A DNA stretch of 64,000 bases from Mesorhabditis belari (GCA_958450365.1 CAUEEP010000741.1:2242501-2306500); one strand, 5' to 3'; counted from the stretch's first letter, positions 13,601 to 23,670 are shown. The notes: generated by a model from the letters alone, not told the origin. Numbers and translations: made by a program.

Positions 13601-16110
13601 ACATCCATAAGTTACGAATCTAGTAATTTTTAGCAACCCAATCGGAAAAGAGATCATCACTCGATACACAACGGATATCAAAACAAATGGACTCTTTTGG
13701 ACGGATGCAAGCGGAAGACAAGTGCTCCAGAGAACGTTTGTGCTAAAAAGTTTGCTTGAGCTCTATGAGAGATCTCTAGTTTGCTGCAAAAGCTCTATCA
13801 AATCTCTAGTTGTTAGTCTAGTTGTTAAATAGATCTAATATTACAATGAGAATTAGCTCTTTTTATAAAACCATTCAGATGGGACTCCTATCCACAATTC
13901 CAATATGAGGACACTGAGCCAATTGCCGGAAACTATTACCCAGTCGTCAACCGGATCTTCATGAAAGATAACACAAATCAATTGACTGTGCTGACCGATC
14001 GTGCCCAAGGAGGAATGGCCAGGAATGGAGCGCTTGAATTGATGGTACAAATTGCCTAAGCTATACAAAGAGATAAGATCTTAAAGGAAAATAATACCTT
14101 GCATTGTTTAGCTTCATCGTCGTTGTTTCCACGACGATCATTTCGGTGTCGATGAAGCTTTGGATGAGCCTGGAAAAGACGGAAAGGGATTAGTTGTTCG
14201 TGGACAACATTGGGTTCTTTTCGATGAACCGGCGGTTGGTTGAACTCTTTATCATAATAGCGTAAAAGAATACGGTTAATTCATGGATAAACAAAGCTAT
14301 AGATTGCGGCAAAATTATGGAACAACAATTAATGGAAACTCCTTAATCATAAATTTTCGCAACGGCCAACAATTTATTCATCAAAATAAAAAAACAAATT
14401 AATTACAATATAACAATTTTTAAATCTTAAAATGGCCACCATTTGCAGCAAGACTTTTCTTCAATCGCTTGGGAAAATCGGCGATTCCCTTTTTGGAAAT
14501 CTTTATCGATAATAGTCAAAGAAATTGAGTTTCATGCATTAACCAAGTCGCGCTTCAAAGAGTCGATTGATATGTGGGATTTAGCACAAGTCTTTGCCTC
14601 CAGAATGAACCAAATAAAATAATCGAGAGGGTTGAGGATCAGGCGAGTTCGATGGCCATTCACTAGGAATCTGTGAGCTGAAATCAACGGTGATCCAATA
14701 TGGAAAGTTCTTAGCGATCCACTTAGCGATTTAGCAGGTGCAAGACGCTTCAATTTCATTGGATCCTTCAGCCTTTTACATCTTTTCTGGCTTTGATTCC
14801 TTTTTTTAAAGAATTCGTCAAACAGAGCGATCTGAGATTCCAATGACCGCCATTTTCATTCCGAGTTGAGTTCTTTCCAATCCTTGGGTTACGTTTAAGA
14901 CGTTCAATAATCGTTTAAGACTTGCTTTCATCGCTGGGGCGTGGTAGCTGTTTTAGGACATCCTCTCCCAGCCCGATTGTCGTTGTTTCTCGTCTCTTTG
15001 TAACGTTTGATGGCTTTTGGAATGACCGAAAGATCTTTCAAAAGATCGGCCATCTCCATCACTTGTTTTCCTTCCTCAAATAATCGGGAGCCAGTTCTCT
15101 TTGCTTCCCGGGAGCAAGTTCTCTTTGCTTCCCGGAGCAAGTCCTCTTTGCTTTCCATATCTAATAACAGAGCGTTTAATAATACTTAACAAAACAATAC
15201 AAAACAAAACAATACAAAACAATAAATACAAAACAAATGCAAAAACAACAACGCGAAACAGCTGACTGCTCGTTCATAATTTCGAAAAAGCTGATTGTTA
15301 GTTCCATAATTTTGCCGCAACCTGGATATCGTCAAAGTCATGATTCTTCGGGGTTCTTCAAAAGCTGACTTTTCATTTTAGCCATCAGCATCAACCCATC
15401 GCCCGCTCGCCGTCAATCTTTTCCATCGTCCGATCGCCGCCTATGCCACCGTTGCCGATCCTGCTGCTTACCGACAAGCAACCAAAACCAAGGTAACTAG
15501 ATCAACAAGAATTAGGCTTTTGAATCAGATCAAGACTTGCTATTGTTAACTATCTTATGTCAGATCTTGTCAGACAAGAAATACAATTGATTTCAGTTTG
15601 CTGGCCTCAAGCGCGACCTTCCAGCCAATGTGAACTTGTTGACGCTGGAGAAGAGAAGCGATGGAATCTTGATGAGATTGGAGCATATCTTCCAAGCAAA
15701 TGAGGATCCATCCCTTTCACAACCAGCCACTATCGATTTCTCGGTATGAACTATGTCTTGGTATGAACTATGCCCCAAGAAACTATAGCTGTTCACATTT
15801 TAATTTACTAGTCAAGTTCTCAACTTGTTAAAGTATTTATTCAAAAGTTTTTCTTTAGAATCTCTTCACCGGGTTCACGATTCAATCGGTGCAAGAGTTG
15901 CTGCTCGGAGGAAACAAAAATTCCACCGGAAAGTGTAAGTTTTTCTGTTTAAGTGAATACTTTGAATAGAATTTATGACTTGATATACCAATTACAGTTT
16001 ACTCAATTTCTCTTTTACAATACATTTCAGCCACAACAGTCACTCTGAACCCGCAAGAGATTCGCACCTTCTCGCTCACCGTTTCCCCAATGGCCCCAAA
16101 AGATTATTAG
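4637..16110 (+). CDS. lysosomal alpha-mannosidase, GH38 family, 28 exons, 943 aa
   Basis: Acid hydrolase that removes alpha-linked mannose from N-glycans in the lysosome (relative of MAN2B1). Exons: 4637-4696, 5112-5220, 5258-5315, 5481-5572, 6167-6254, 6313-6418, 6521-6626, 6905-6996, 7109-7162, 8639-8755, 8811-8914, 8983-9076, 9210-9310, 9377-9446, 10886-10983, 11189-11318, 11381-11511, 11763-11850, 11913-12014, 12123-12224, 12692-12816, 13634-13735, 13879-14044, 14112-14234, 15382-15492, 15597-15743, 15859-15934, 16031-16110. All phases agree. Residues 1-18 form a signal peptide. HSHDDLGW (39-46) holds the zinc ligands His41/Asp43; DPFGHSRE starts at the likely nucleophile Asp157; QHHDGVSGTA (388-397) supplies the other zinc His. 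The C-terminal beta domains follow ([24 protein letters not shown]). Length is slightly below human MAN2B1 (about 1010). Intron 21 starts with GC. Family assignment is certain; individual junctions are inferred. Confidence 0.95.
4740..4910. repeat. short tandem array in mannosidase intron 1
   Basis: Repeats of ACCGTATTGGAACTGTATTA with TAGATCAAAATAGG spacers, about two to four imperfect copies. Private to this intron. Confidence 0.75.
5338..5445. repeat. GGAATTGGAATTAAATT array in mannosidase intron 3
   Basis: Degenerate AATTGGAATT-type repeats fill most of the intron between exons 3 and 4. Confidence 0.75.
6659..6863. repeat. 12-bp minisatellite in mannosidase intron 7
   Basis: About 17 copies of CCAGCCATTAAG, with AAT/ATT variants, fill the intron between exons 7 and 8. 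Confidence 0.9.
7255..7520 (-). mobile_element. tRNA-derived SINE, minus strand
   Basis: Read on the minus strand, a tRNA-like head (B box GGGTTCGACTCCC near 7410; A-box-like sequence near 7480) is followed by a body containing AGAAGTTTTAGCTTTATTGG and ending in repeated CAGACAGACAGAC plus TATATAG. The same body occurs at 44810-45100, 60650-60750 and 61160-61400, which defines a family. Confidence 0.75.
8130..8565. mobile_element. foldback MITE with ~160-bp arms in mannosidase intron 9
   Basis: The sequence from about 8150 to 8300 (ACTCTCAAACAAACGCTCAT and onward) reappears as its reverse complement at about 8400-8550, separated by an AAAAAGATGG/CCGATTTTTC loop that also folds. A third arm copy ends the window (63845-63995). 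No coding capacity. Confidence 0.85.
9480..10140. mobile_element. cluster of tRNA-derived SINEs in mannosidase intron 14
   Basis: A plus-strand copy has a hairpin head (ACCAGCCGGGAAACTG, 9790), a tRNA-like segment with A box TGGCGCAGTGG (about 9863) and B box GGGTTCGACCCCC (about 9906), and a tail of ACAGACAGACGT ending TTAATATAGTAG (about 10130). An opposite-strand tRNA-like unit lies at about 9655-9720 (B box GGGTTCGACCC on the minus strand). Neither folds into a clean functional tRNA by eye. Confidence 0.65.
10381..10651. mobile_element. MITE family B (TACCGTAAAT ends), copy 1
   Basis: Starts TACCGTAAATCCTGTAATAG and ends in the reverse complement CTATTACAGTATTTACGGTA, with inner homology arms around GGTGCGGAGTGTTGCG. 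Related copies sit at about 30182-30458, 30921-31193 and 39732-40031. Confidence 0.8.
11574..11751. repeat. 16-bp minisatellite in mannosidase intron 17
   Basis: About 11 near-identical copies of GAGCCAAAGCTTATTT, ending a few bases before the exon 18 acceptor at 11762. Confidence 0.92.
12260..12560. mobile_element. MITE family C (AATGGCAAAG / AACACCAAG arms), copy 1
   Basis: Inverted halves contain ATCTTGGTGTTAGACTGTTC and its complement-like partner GAACAGCCCAACACCAAG, then AATGGCAAAGGGGGCGGGGC. Relatives lie at 26190-26400, 32520-32710 and, as a compound foldback, 52955-53545. Confidence 0.65.
12887..13109. mobile_element. MITE family A (TACCGTATTTTCTCTAATAG ends), copy 1
   Basis: About 220 bp with terminal inverted repeats TACCGTATTCTCTCTAATAG and CTATTAGAGAAAATACGGTA. 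Lies in mannosidase intron 21 next to a second copy. Confidence 0.85.
13195..13431. mobile_element. MITE family A, copy 2
   Basis: Nearly identical to the copy at 12887-13109 in the same orientation, 85 bp away. The right end carries a short extra repeat of ACTATTAGAG. Confidence 0.85.
14300..15323 (-). mobile_element. decayed Tc1-type transposon in mannosidase intron 24
   Basis: The ends are inverted copies of TTGCGGCAAAATTATGGAAC (14304 and 15301-15320). Between them, on the minus strand, lie a helix-turn-helix-like N-terminal fragment (15158-14928) and a C-terminal fragment (14843-14532) containing [19 protein letters not shown], the Tc1/mariner NPLDY block. Reading frame is broken, so it is inactive. 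Confidence 0.8.
14532..15158 (-). pseudogene. Tc1-like transposase remnant
   Basis: Two separate minus-strand frames encode the N-terminal DNA-binding region and the C-terminal catalytic region. The catalytic block ends NPLDYFIW rather than a full DDE/D set in one frame. Closest in style to the copy at 37965-38598, which shares the block NPLDY/LLDYSVWSILKA and the tail AKPHKSLEALK. Confidence 0.7.
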
Positions 16111-16131
16111 ATTTTTATATCTTTGTAAAAT

Positions 16132-16157
16132 AATTTATTGCAGCAATTGGAATAAAC
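16132..16157. terminator. overlapping poly(A) signals of two convergent genes
   Basis: AATAAA at 16151-16156 (+) lies 40 bases after the mannosidase stop. On the minus strand CAATAAAT near 16132-16139 lies just past the end of the converging gene. The two 3' ends therefore overlap by a few tens of bases. Confidence 0.65.
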
Positions 16158-16158
16158 T

Positions 16159-18635
16159 TCAAAATTTAATAGTTAGACAAAACAATCTGATGATGTGGTT
16201 GATGCAGTTTCTGTTGTTCCAGCACTTTCTGTTGATAGCACTTTCTGTTGATGCTGATCCCTTAAATAAGTTGAGCTTAGTCAAAATTTCAAAATTTCAA
16301 AACAATTTCAGTTACGCTAGACAACGACTTACAGTTGTTCCAAAAGATTCAGTCGTTGCAGTGATGTCTTCCCAAGGAGTTGATGTTGATCCAACAGTCC
16401 CCGTCGTTCCTGTGGTGTCTGTCGTTTCTCCAGTAGTCCCTGTCATCCTAAAATTTGCAACCTATACTGTATCCAAAGATAAACTTAAAATTTAGCATAA
16501 AACCTAATTTAGATCTTGTCTTGCAAAATGTAATATTGTATAGTTCTTCCGTACAGAATGGTTAAATTTAAAGTTGAACTTCACGAGGAGTCTAGCTGCA
16601 CTCAGCTTGAGCTTGAGCTACACTCAGCTTGAGCTTGAGCTACACTCAGCTTGAGCTTGAGCTGCACTCAGCTTGAGCTTGAGCTGCACTCAGCTTGAGC
16701 TTGAGCTACACTCAGCGAGCCACCAGCGAGCTGCACTCAGCTTGAGCTGGCCACCAGCTGAGCTTGAGTCACCAGCTCGAGCTGAGCTGCACTCAGCTTG
16801 AGCTTGAGCTGCACTTAGCTTGAGCTTGAGCTTGAGCTTGAGCTTGAGCTACACTCAGCTAGCTCTATTTAACACTAATAATAAAAAATCTCACGTTGTT
16901 GGCGTTTCGCTTTGAGTACTTGTGGTTTGGGTTGGGAAACTAAAGCTTGCTTTTGAGAAGAACTGTTTGAAATTAAATATTAGTGCAGTAATGTTACTAA
17001 GGACTAGTTGACGGCGACGATGTAGCAGACGATGACGATGTAGCAGTGGTAGGCAGCTCGGAAGTGGTTGGCTTAAAAAGAAGTGTTGATTTTCAAACAA
17101 CAAATCTTATCAAGTCAGCTTTCAATATTCACCTACCCCTTCTGTTGGCAATTGCCGACAAACATCGGCAATCAGCTCAACGATATTCTCAAAATCGGAC
17201 ATTTGTGGACTTGAATAACCCGAGATTGGACTCATATCAACTCCATCTAAAAACAATGGAATTCAATTTCAATAATCAAGTAAAAACCATTCACATGAAT
17301 AGCCAGTGTACGATATTGTTCAGTGTAATTGGATCCGGCAATCCGGATCAGATTTTGAGGGCTGAAAATTTGGTAAGAGATTCAAGTTCAAACTCTGTGC
17401 TACCTAGCTGTGTAGAGAACGATCACAGCATTGTGGATTTCCCATCGGTTAAGCTTGGCTGTTGCGCTAAACTTTTTATTGATTTAGCTGATTTCTTAGA
17501 TGATTTAGCTGGTTTCTTAGAAAAATACTTTCAAAGAGCTGACAAGGGATAGGTTAAGAGCTGAGCTTTTTTTGAAGTCAAGCTGACTTTTCGTGTTGGT
17601 GTTGGCCAACAGTTCGTGTTGGTGTTAGCCAACAGACAAGAAGTTCTTCTAAACCCACCCCACGATCGTTTCCTGTCCCTTATCCGATTCCACTTCGGCA
17701 ACATTATCGAGAAAATCTTGCTTTTCCGAGTAAAACCAATTCGGAATCGGTTGATCTTGATCTCCATCTCCGTACAACCAAAAATTCGAATTTGTATAAA
17801 CGGCACTCGATGAATAAAGGATATTTCCTGTGGTGGCGATTGAGGTGATCTCACCGCGGAAAGATGGCTGAATTGTGTTATATTAGAGTACTTACGAGAT
17901 TGTTAGGATTTGTACGAAAGGCACATAAAGCTCTTCTTTTATTTACAAACGGCTGAGCTATCACTGGAGCTGCCTCTTCAAAAAAATCTTGCAACCCAAT
18001 TTTTAAGAGACCAGAACTCTGCGATAGATAGAAATCAAAAGGCAAAGTTTTTCTTCGTATTCTAGATTCTTTGTATTCTAAATTCTTTGTATTTATGTAA
18101 ATTCGTGAAGCCTAATTTTAGATTGAACGCTATTTGAACGCTAATTGAATTGAGCCTAATTGATAGAGTGTGTTCCTCGCGAGTAAGTAATTACTCGAGT
18201 AAAATTTGCATGAGCAATCTCTACTCGATTAATCGGCGTTTTTGGTCTACGAGTAATGAATCACTACGAGTAATCCTCTTTACACGTCGAGTAAATTGAA
18301 TATCTTTACATTTGAAGGGAATTTGCCACCAAATCAGTTGAACGATTGAATATCTTTAAAAGGAGTCGTATATAAGGCGGCGCTCGTGATTTTTCGCTAA
18401 AAGGACGGTAATTTTTCCTAAGGGTGCGTTTTAAAAAAGGCATTACTTGCGAGGAACACACTCTACTAATTGAAGGCTTCTCAAAACAAACCCAATAACT
18501 TGAGCCATCGATCACGAACAATACATAACATGTGTCAAAGGCTGAAACGAAAGCTTTCTGTTTTTTTTTTGCGTCCAACTTACCAAAACTTGTATTGAAA
18601 AGCAAAAATAGGAGAACTATAGCTTTTTGGTGCAT
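16159..18635 (-). CDS. secreted protein with VWA-like domain and Thr-rich tail
   Basis: Probable exons on the minus strand: 18635-18584 (signal peptide MHQKAIVLLFLLFNTSFG), 18541-about 18467, about 18111-17896, 17867-17659, 17466-17404, 17361-17288, 17246-17137, then Thr/Ser-rich exons near 17071-17000 and 16950-16888, 16447-16333, and a last exon ending about 16159-16175. CYVLFVIDGSS resembles a first VWA strand, though the metal-site DxSxS pattern is imperfect. AVIVLYTA and YRTLAIHVND, with the following helix, fit later VWA strands. Phases agree from the third to the seventh exon. The exon 2-3 junction is unclear because a 302-bp hAT element sits there, and the join into the Thr-rich tail (PTTSELPTTATSS, TTGETTDTTG) is uncertain. 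Function unknown; such proteins are usually extracellular. Confidence 0.6.
16590..16862. repeat. 22-bp GAGCTTGAGCT minisatellite in an intron of the VWA-like gene
   Basis: Imperfect copies of CTGCACTCAGCTTGAGCTTG, rich in nested AGCT palindromes. Confidence 0.88.
18164..18465. mobile_element. 302-bp hAT-type MITE with perfect 8-bp target duplication
   Basis: Ends are TAGAGTGTGTTCCTCGCGAG and its reverse complement. Each side is flanked by the 8-bp direct repeat CTAATTGA (18156-18163 and 18466-18473), the hallmark of hAT insertion. Subterminal ACGAGTAA/CTCGAGTAA motifs repeat inside, as expected for hAT transposase binding. No transposase encoded. Confidence 0.9.
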
Positions 18636-18639
18636 TTCA

Positions 18640-18760
18640 AAGCAGGAATCTCAGCGAATGATTGCTCAAACAAAAATTGTCGTGCTTTTACAATCTTGAA
18701 AGCAGGAACCTCAGCGAATGATTGATCAAACAAAAATTGTCGTGCTTTTACAATCTTGAA
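18640..18760. repeat. 60-bp tandem duplication just upstream of the VWA-like gene
   Basis: Two copies (starting about 18640 and 18700) beginning AAGCAGGAAYCTCAGCGAAT, differing at only a few bases. Immediately 5' of the start codon at 18635, so the promoter or 5' leader region is doubled. Confidence 0.85.
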
Positions 18761-19021
18761 AAGGATCAGACGAAGTGTGATTTTTATTTGTTGATACAGT
18801 GTTTTATTGCTTGAACCATGTAAAAGCCGTGAATTGAGGAAGTGACAGGTTTGTAGGGGTCTATTGGAAATTGATGCGATGATAAGAGTTTATTGGGTGT
18901 GAAGTCATTTGAAATGTTCGCGATTTCGAATTTCGATTGGTTTTGTCAGATGTGATCTCAAATAAACAAGCAGTTTTCGATTCGAAAATTAAAAAAAAGA
19001 TCAAGGCTTTCTGAATATTTA

Positions 19022-19560
19022 CAGGGTGCGTCATAATTATTGCAACAAGAGTTCAAAGACCGTTTGTGATGTCAAGAATGTGATGTCATGGGCATCTAAA
19101 GCCAATAACAATCAAAATTGGATCTTCATGCAAGATGGAGCTCCCGCTCACACGAAGAAGATGGTTCAGGACTGGTGTGTGGCCAACTTTCCCTCAGTGA
19201 TCACCAAGGATGAATGGCCTCAATGTGATGGACTTTTCCATTTGGGCAATCTTAGAGGCTAATGTCTGCTCTCGAAAACACACAAGTTTGGATTCTTTGA
19301 AGAAGTCTTTGACCTTGAGGAAGTCTTTGACCAAATGATGGAAGGCGACTCCTCAAGATGACATTCGGGCCGCAGTGGAGGCATATCCGAACCGATTAAG
19401 GGCTGTTATCAAGGCAAAAGGCGGTCATATCGAATGATCTCTTGTTTCCTTATTTGTTACTGTTAAATAAAGCTATTTCTGTTTAAAAATCTTCTTCCAG
19501 TGAAACTTCTTGGTGTGCAATGCCTTGAGTATCTTGTTGCAATAATTATGACGCACCCTG
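19022..19560 (+). mobile_element. 539-bp internally deleted Tc1/mariner element
   Basis: Ends CAGGGTGCGTCATAATTATT and its reverse complement, flanked on both sides by TA. It retains part of a transposase gene (19026-19435, frame broken) with the block FMQDGAPAHT, then VQDWCVANFPSVITKDEWP, and a C-terminal part ending VIKAKGGHIE. It has lost the N-terminal half. Confidence 0.88.
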
Positions 19561-19850
19561 TAGTTTTCGTAAAGTGTTAGGTTGTTCAGTTATATATGCG
19601 CGTTTTTGAGGGCTTATTCCAAATATTTCTGCAAGTAGTTTGTCGAGGATCAATTTCGATCGCCCCTTTAAGTACTGCATTATCGATCGTAGGAGGCCGG
19701 TGGTCCTCATCTCCCAAAAATTCATTTCCTTCTCGAAATCGTTGAAACCATCGCCGACACTGGCTTTCCGAAATAAAGACCTTTTCCAAAATACTTTCCA
19801 AAGGTCTTGATGAGATTCAGCGGTATTTTTTGCCCAATTTGAAGTCATAC
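19561..19850 (-). pseudogene. mariner transposase N-terminal fragment
   Basis: Minus-strand frames read NAAESHQDLWKVF and CRRWFQRFREGNEFLGDED, the helix-turn-helix region of mariner transposases, followed by IDNAVLKGAIEIDPRQTT. The fragment stops at the TA where the 19022-19560 element is inserted, suggesting the later element broke it. Confidence 0.8.
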
Positions 19851-19879
19851 CAAAGATTGGTACGCGGACGAAACTTCGT

Positions 19880-21428
19880 GCCGTTCACAGAAACCAAATT
19901 TAAATATTGTGAAATTAAGTCAAAAATTGGTTTGACGTCAAAAACACGAAAAGTTGTAATAAAATAAGAAATCCTGAAAAGTATGTAGAAAATTGGGTTT
20001 GATAAAATTGTAAAGCTCTAAGGAATGCTGCTGTTCAAGTTGTTCAAGGCGGCTGCCACAAATTTCTGAAAACAACTGCTTTCAGGCGCGCATTCACAAC
20101 TGGACAAGCTTAATCTTTATTTGCTGATAACTAAACGTAAGAAAACTGGAGCTAAAATGAAAAAATTTCAGTAACTTTACAGTGATGCCGAAAAGAAAAA
20201 AGCCACGTTTTGCCAAAACTCTTACACCCCAAAATTTGAGCTACTAAACGCCTTCCAAATTCCCATGCTGTCAAAAGGTTTTAGATAGCAAAAAGCCGTA
20301 CCTTTTCCGTTATAAATCCGTTAAAATAGCCCCTGATCATTTAATAAACAAAAATCGATCAATTTAATCAAAATTGGTGAAAAAATCAAAATAAGATCAA
20401 ATGAGGAATTCATGCCGTAGCAACAATTATTCGCAGAAATCGTCCTTCCTCATTTCTTTTGTTTGATCATGAATTCAGCGAGGTAGCTCAAAAGGAAATA
20501 CATGCTGTGCCGAAAAGTTTCTTCTTTTTCCATTTGGCAGATCGCCATAGACGCTCGATTGACCGGTTAAGAACCGCTTTTTCTAGGGCAAAATTTAACG
20601 AGGGAATTCCGGAAAACGTGGTTTCGGAATGATTGGAGCTTCGCTATCATAGTTTTAACAGGTTTTCATCCGCGAAATGGCGCGCGTCGGAACGTCGAAG
20701 CGTCGAAACGGGGTCGAAACGTTTAGAAGCGTCGAAACGCCGAAGTGTCGAAACGTCGAAGCGTTGTCTCCAGCCCGAGCTTTAGCAAGCTTCGCAAGTG
20801 CGATCTCCTTGACTTTTTCCGTTGATGATCGCTTGCTGATTTCGCCTGGTCTAAATCCTTAGATCCCTTACGCTTTCCCCATGGCTAAATTAAGCAAAAT
20901 TAACTATTAAAATAAGTCAATAATAAAGAGAAGACATGGAAAAACAAATATGCATAAGTTGAGTCTTCCTGTAAAAACCGATACGATCATTTGGCGGAAG
21001 CGCCCGTTTTAACGTCATTTTGCGGATGGAAACCTGTTAAAACCGGTTAAACCCGTTAAAACCGATTGAAACCGGTTTCTAAAGTGCAAAATTTAGCGAG
21101 GAATTCTGAAAACGTGGGTTCTTGAAACGATTGGAGCTTCGTTATCATAGAGAAAAATTCATTCCCAAAGTTGAATTTTTTGAATTTTTTGGTTGAATTT
21201 TCAGTGGTCATCCTTTGAAGGGCTGAAATGCTTCAAAAACTGATCTAAACTGAAATACAAAATATACCATTCACAAGATTCTGAATTGAGCTTTTGCGGA
21301 ATATAGATGGTGTTCGGGGTAACTCCCATGTTTAAATACCGGGAAAAGGGCTTGAGGATGGGATTTTTGCGAGGATATTATCTCTGTTCGGTACTTTATG
21401 TACCTGAAAACTTTAATCACAAATACCA
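19880..21428. other. non-coding stretch with short repeats
   Basis: No exon chain found. Holds a CGTCGAAACG array (20688-20765), AAACCGGTT-type repeats (21035-21080) and a roughly 75-bp segment present twice (about 20580-20650 and 21083-21150, containing GATTGGAGCTTCGYTATCAT). The last part may be 3' UTR of the minus-strand gene ending at 21429. Confidence 0.5.
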
Positions 21429-22241
21429 TCACAACAGTTGATCTTTCCAATACGTATCAATAACATTTACGACAAGCTTGCAAACGATGAAAATGAAAAA
21501 GAAATAAAAATAGGCAACTAAGCCAACTATAAGAAATGGCACAAGTTCATCATGAATTAGCACAATCGATAACTGGGCGAACAAGCCGCCACCCTCCGGA
21601 CACATCATAGCCCATATAGAAAAGACAAATAAAGATGATGATAGCCTATAAAGGAGAAAAATTTTATCTGGTGGACAAGTTTCTTGAAAATAATTTTCCG
21701 ACCCCTCACCAGATAAACGATAAAGGTGGAACATGAATTTCGCTTTTTTCAGTAAAATTCCCGCAATACCGATCGAAGTGAAAGCAATGTAGGTGAGAAA
21801 AAGTAGAATTTCGTAGATAGTATGGAATTTTTGGGGATAGTGCTACACCCAGAGGCTGGAAGAGAAAGTTTTTTTTAAAATGTACCTTCAATAAACCTGC
21901 TCTTTGCTACTATCCAAATGAACAAGTGTCCAAGTGTTTGCATAGAAAAGGATATACAACACAGTGTAGCTGATGAGAAAACTCTGAATTTTAACCGGAA
22001 AGCGGATAATAACATTACTAACTTTGTGCTTCATTCTCGTCGTTGACCAAGAACCACGCTGAAGTGTCTAAAAAAGTTTTTGAAAAGAATTTGAACTTCA
22101 AGAAGTTTGTCTAAAACATTTTATTAATCGCTGAACGTCATACACAAACATGTGGAGCTTTCTGGTGGTCGAGTGCAATTTGCAACTCTCTCTCTACTTG
22201 AATATTGTTGTAGACATTAATAATGTTGATGTTGCGGTAAT
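21429..22241 (-). CDS. four-transmembrane protein, C-terminal exons (5' end unresolved)
   Basis: Minus-strand exons 22241-22150, 22067-21897, 21842-21703 and 21645-21429 join in consistent phase to about 206 residues. A hydrophilic N-terminal part (NIINVYNNIQVERELQ) precedes four hydrophobic spans: SFLISYTVLYILFYANTW; ILLFLTYIAFTSIGIAGIL; a loop with MCPEGGG between span 3 (LSSSLFVFSIWAMM) and span 4 (VPFLIVGLVAYFYFFFIF). Topology resembles LAPTM4/DUF7027-style nematode membrane proteins, but I do not recognise the family. A further upstream exon at about 22327-22289 (ENDYETISHF) would fit the phase; the start codon is not located. Confidence 0.6.
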
Positions 22242-22639
22242 CTTAAAAAAATAAGTGCTAGGAATATCTAGAAAAATATCAAACCACTGAAGTGAGAAAT
22301 CGTTTCGTAATCATTCTCAGCTAAGCCAATGGGAAGCGCTTAGTCCAAATAAGTCACATGATCCATCAAGAAAAATATCCCAAAAGTTGATTGTGCAACT
22401 AAAACGTATTTTAAATTGAACTTTAAACTTCCAAACATATTTTCTAAAATCAGTTTTTATCCTTTACAATGTATAGTTATGCACTTCAAAAACACAAAAA
22501 TAAATGAGGGGACAAATTTGGGTACTTTGAATTCATCACATTTTGTTTGGAGGGAGCCAATCTAAATTTTTTATTTCCTCACTTTCTTACTAGGGGATCA
22601 TTTTTTATTTACCATCGAATCTTCAACGTGCGGGACTCC

Positions 22640-23090
22640 AGCCTATTTTGTAGCAAATTTTTCTGCTGATCCCTGAATATTCACGCCATTTTTATGTGAT
22701 GGGTTCAAAATTTCGATTTTAAACTGTTTGTAGCTTTTTCGTTTTAAAAAAGTGCTTTTTTTGCGTAAGTTGCGGCTATTTCTCTGACCGCGCGAGAGTA
22801 TCGGGTATGATCTTGCGTTCATCAAAGGTACGTCATTGTGGCCAAGTGGTAATAGCGCTAGGCTCTCAAAATAATCGCTAGGCTTTTTGGCCCCTGGTTT
22901 GAGCCCGGACTTGGGTAAACTTTTTGCTTTTTTTGTAGAAATTTTTTAGTATTTAATAAATTTTCTTGTTTTTATAACTTTCTTATTAGTGGTTTATACG
23001 TGCTTGTTTGTTGCTTCGTATTATTTTTGTAAAAATAAATCACGTTTAAACTATCAAACAAGGTCATGAAATAAAGTTTTTCAAACTTAA
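22640..23090. other. intergenic DNA with a tRNA-like sequence
   Basis: At 22833-22915 (+) GTGGCCAAGTGGTAATAGCG (A-box-like) and GGTTTGAGCCCGG (B-box-like) are spaced as in a tRNA, followed by a T-run. Acceptor-stem pairing is poor by eye, so it is more likely a SINE head or decayed tRNA. Nothing else recognised. Confidence 0.45.
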
Positions 23091-23094
23091 ACTA

Positions 23095-23670
23095 TTGGGT
23101 TGGTGAATTGGAAAACTGCGGGACTTTTGAACTAAAATTTATTGGAATATAAAACCATCAATTCATTCCAAAATAATTTCCATTATTATTGGATGACTTC
23201 TGGCTCCATTTGCGGGCAATTTGGTGATTCCTCTTTCGTAGTAGGATTTTGGCTCTTGTGTGTGAGACAAGTGTGAGACCTCAAAAAAATAGAGGACTGG
23301 AGATGGAGATTGGAGATTCTAGTTTGAGTTATCTCTTTTTTCAGTAAAGAAACTCCATTTTGGTAAGTCAATAGAAAAGTTGTAGAGAATCAGCAATTAG
23401 GGCTTTATATTCAAATTTCCTAAAAGATACACTTAGTAGTTTCGGCTTAAAATGCAAGTTTTGCTGCGCGTTTTGGTGTAGTAAATTCGTAACTTTCGCA
23501 TTTCTTGAAAACCAGTTTTTGAATCGTCTTGAAAATTCTGATATAGGCTTACACTTTTGTTTCTCTAAGCAACTTTTCCATTGACACCGAAATGGGTTTC
23601 TTTTGAAGTTAGTGCTCAAACCGTCAAGCATATGACAATAGCCCGCAGCTTCTTATTCACCAACCCAATA
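23095..23670. mobile_element. mariner-like MITE family D, copy 1
   Basis: Ends TTGGGTTGGTGAATTGGAAA and the inverse TTCACCAACCCAATATT, with inner inverted CTGCGGG/CCCGCAG. A second copy is at about 62244-62796. Confidence 0.8.

Noticed and set aside
17046..17552. 168-codon plus-strand frame
   Set aside because: It is antisense to well-phased minus-strand exons of the VWA-like gene, which explain the region better.
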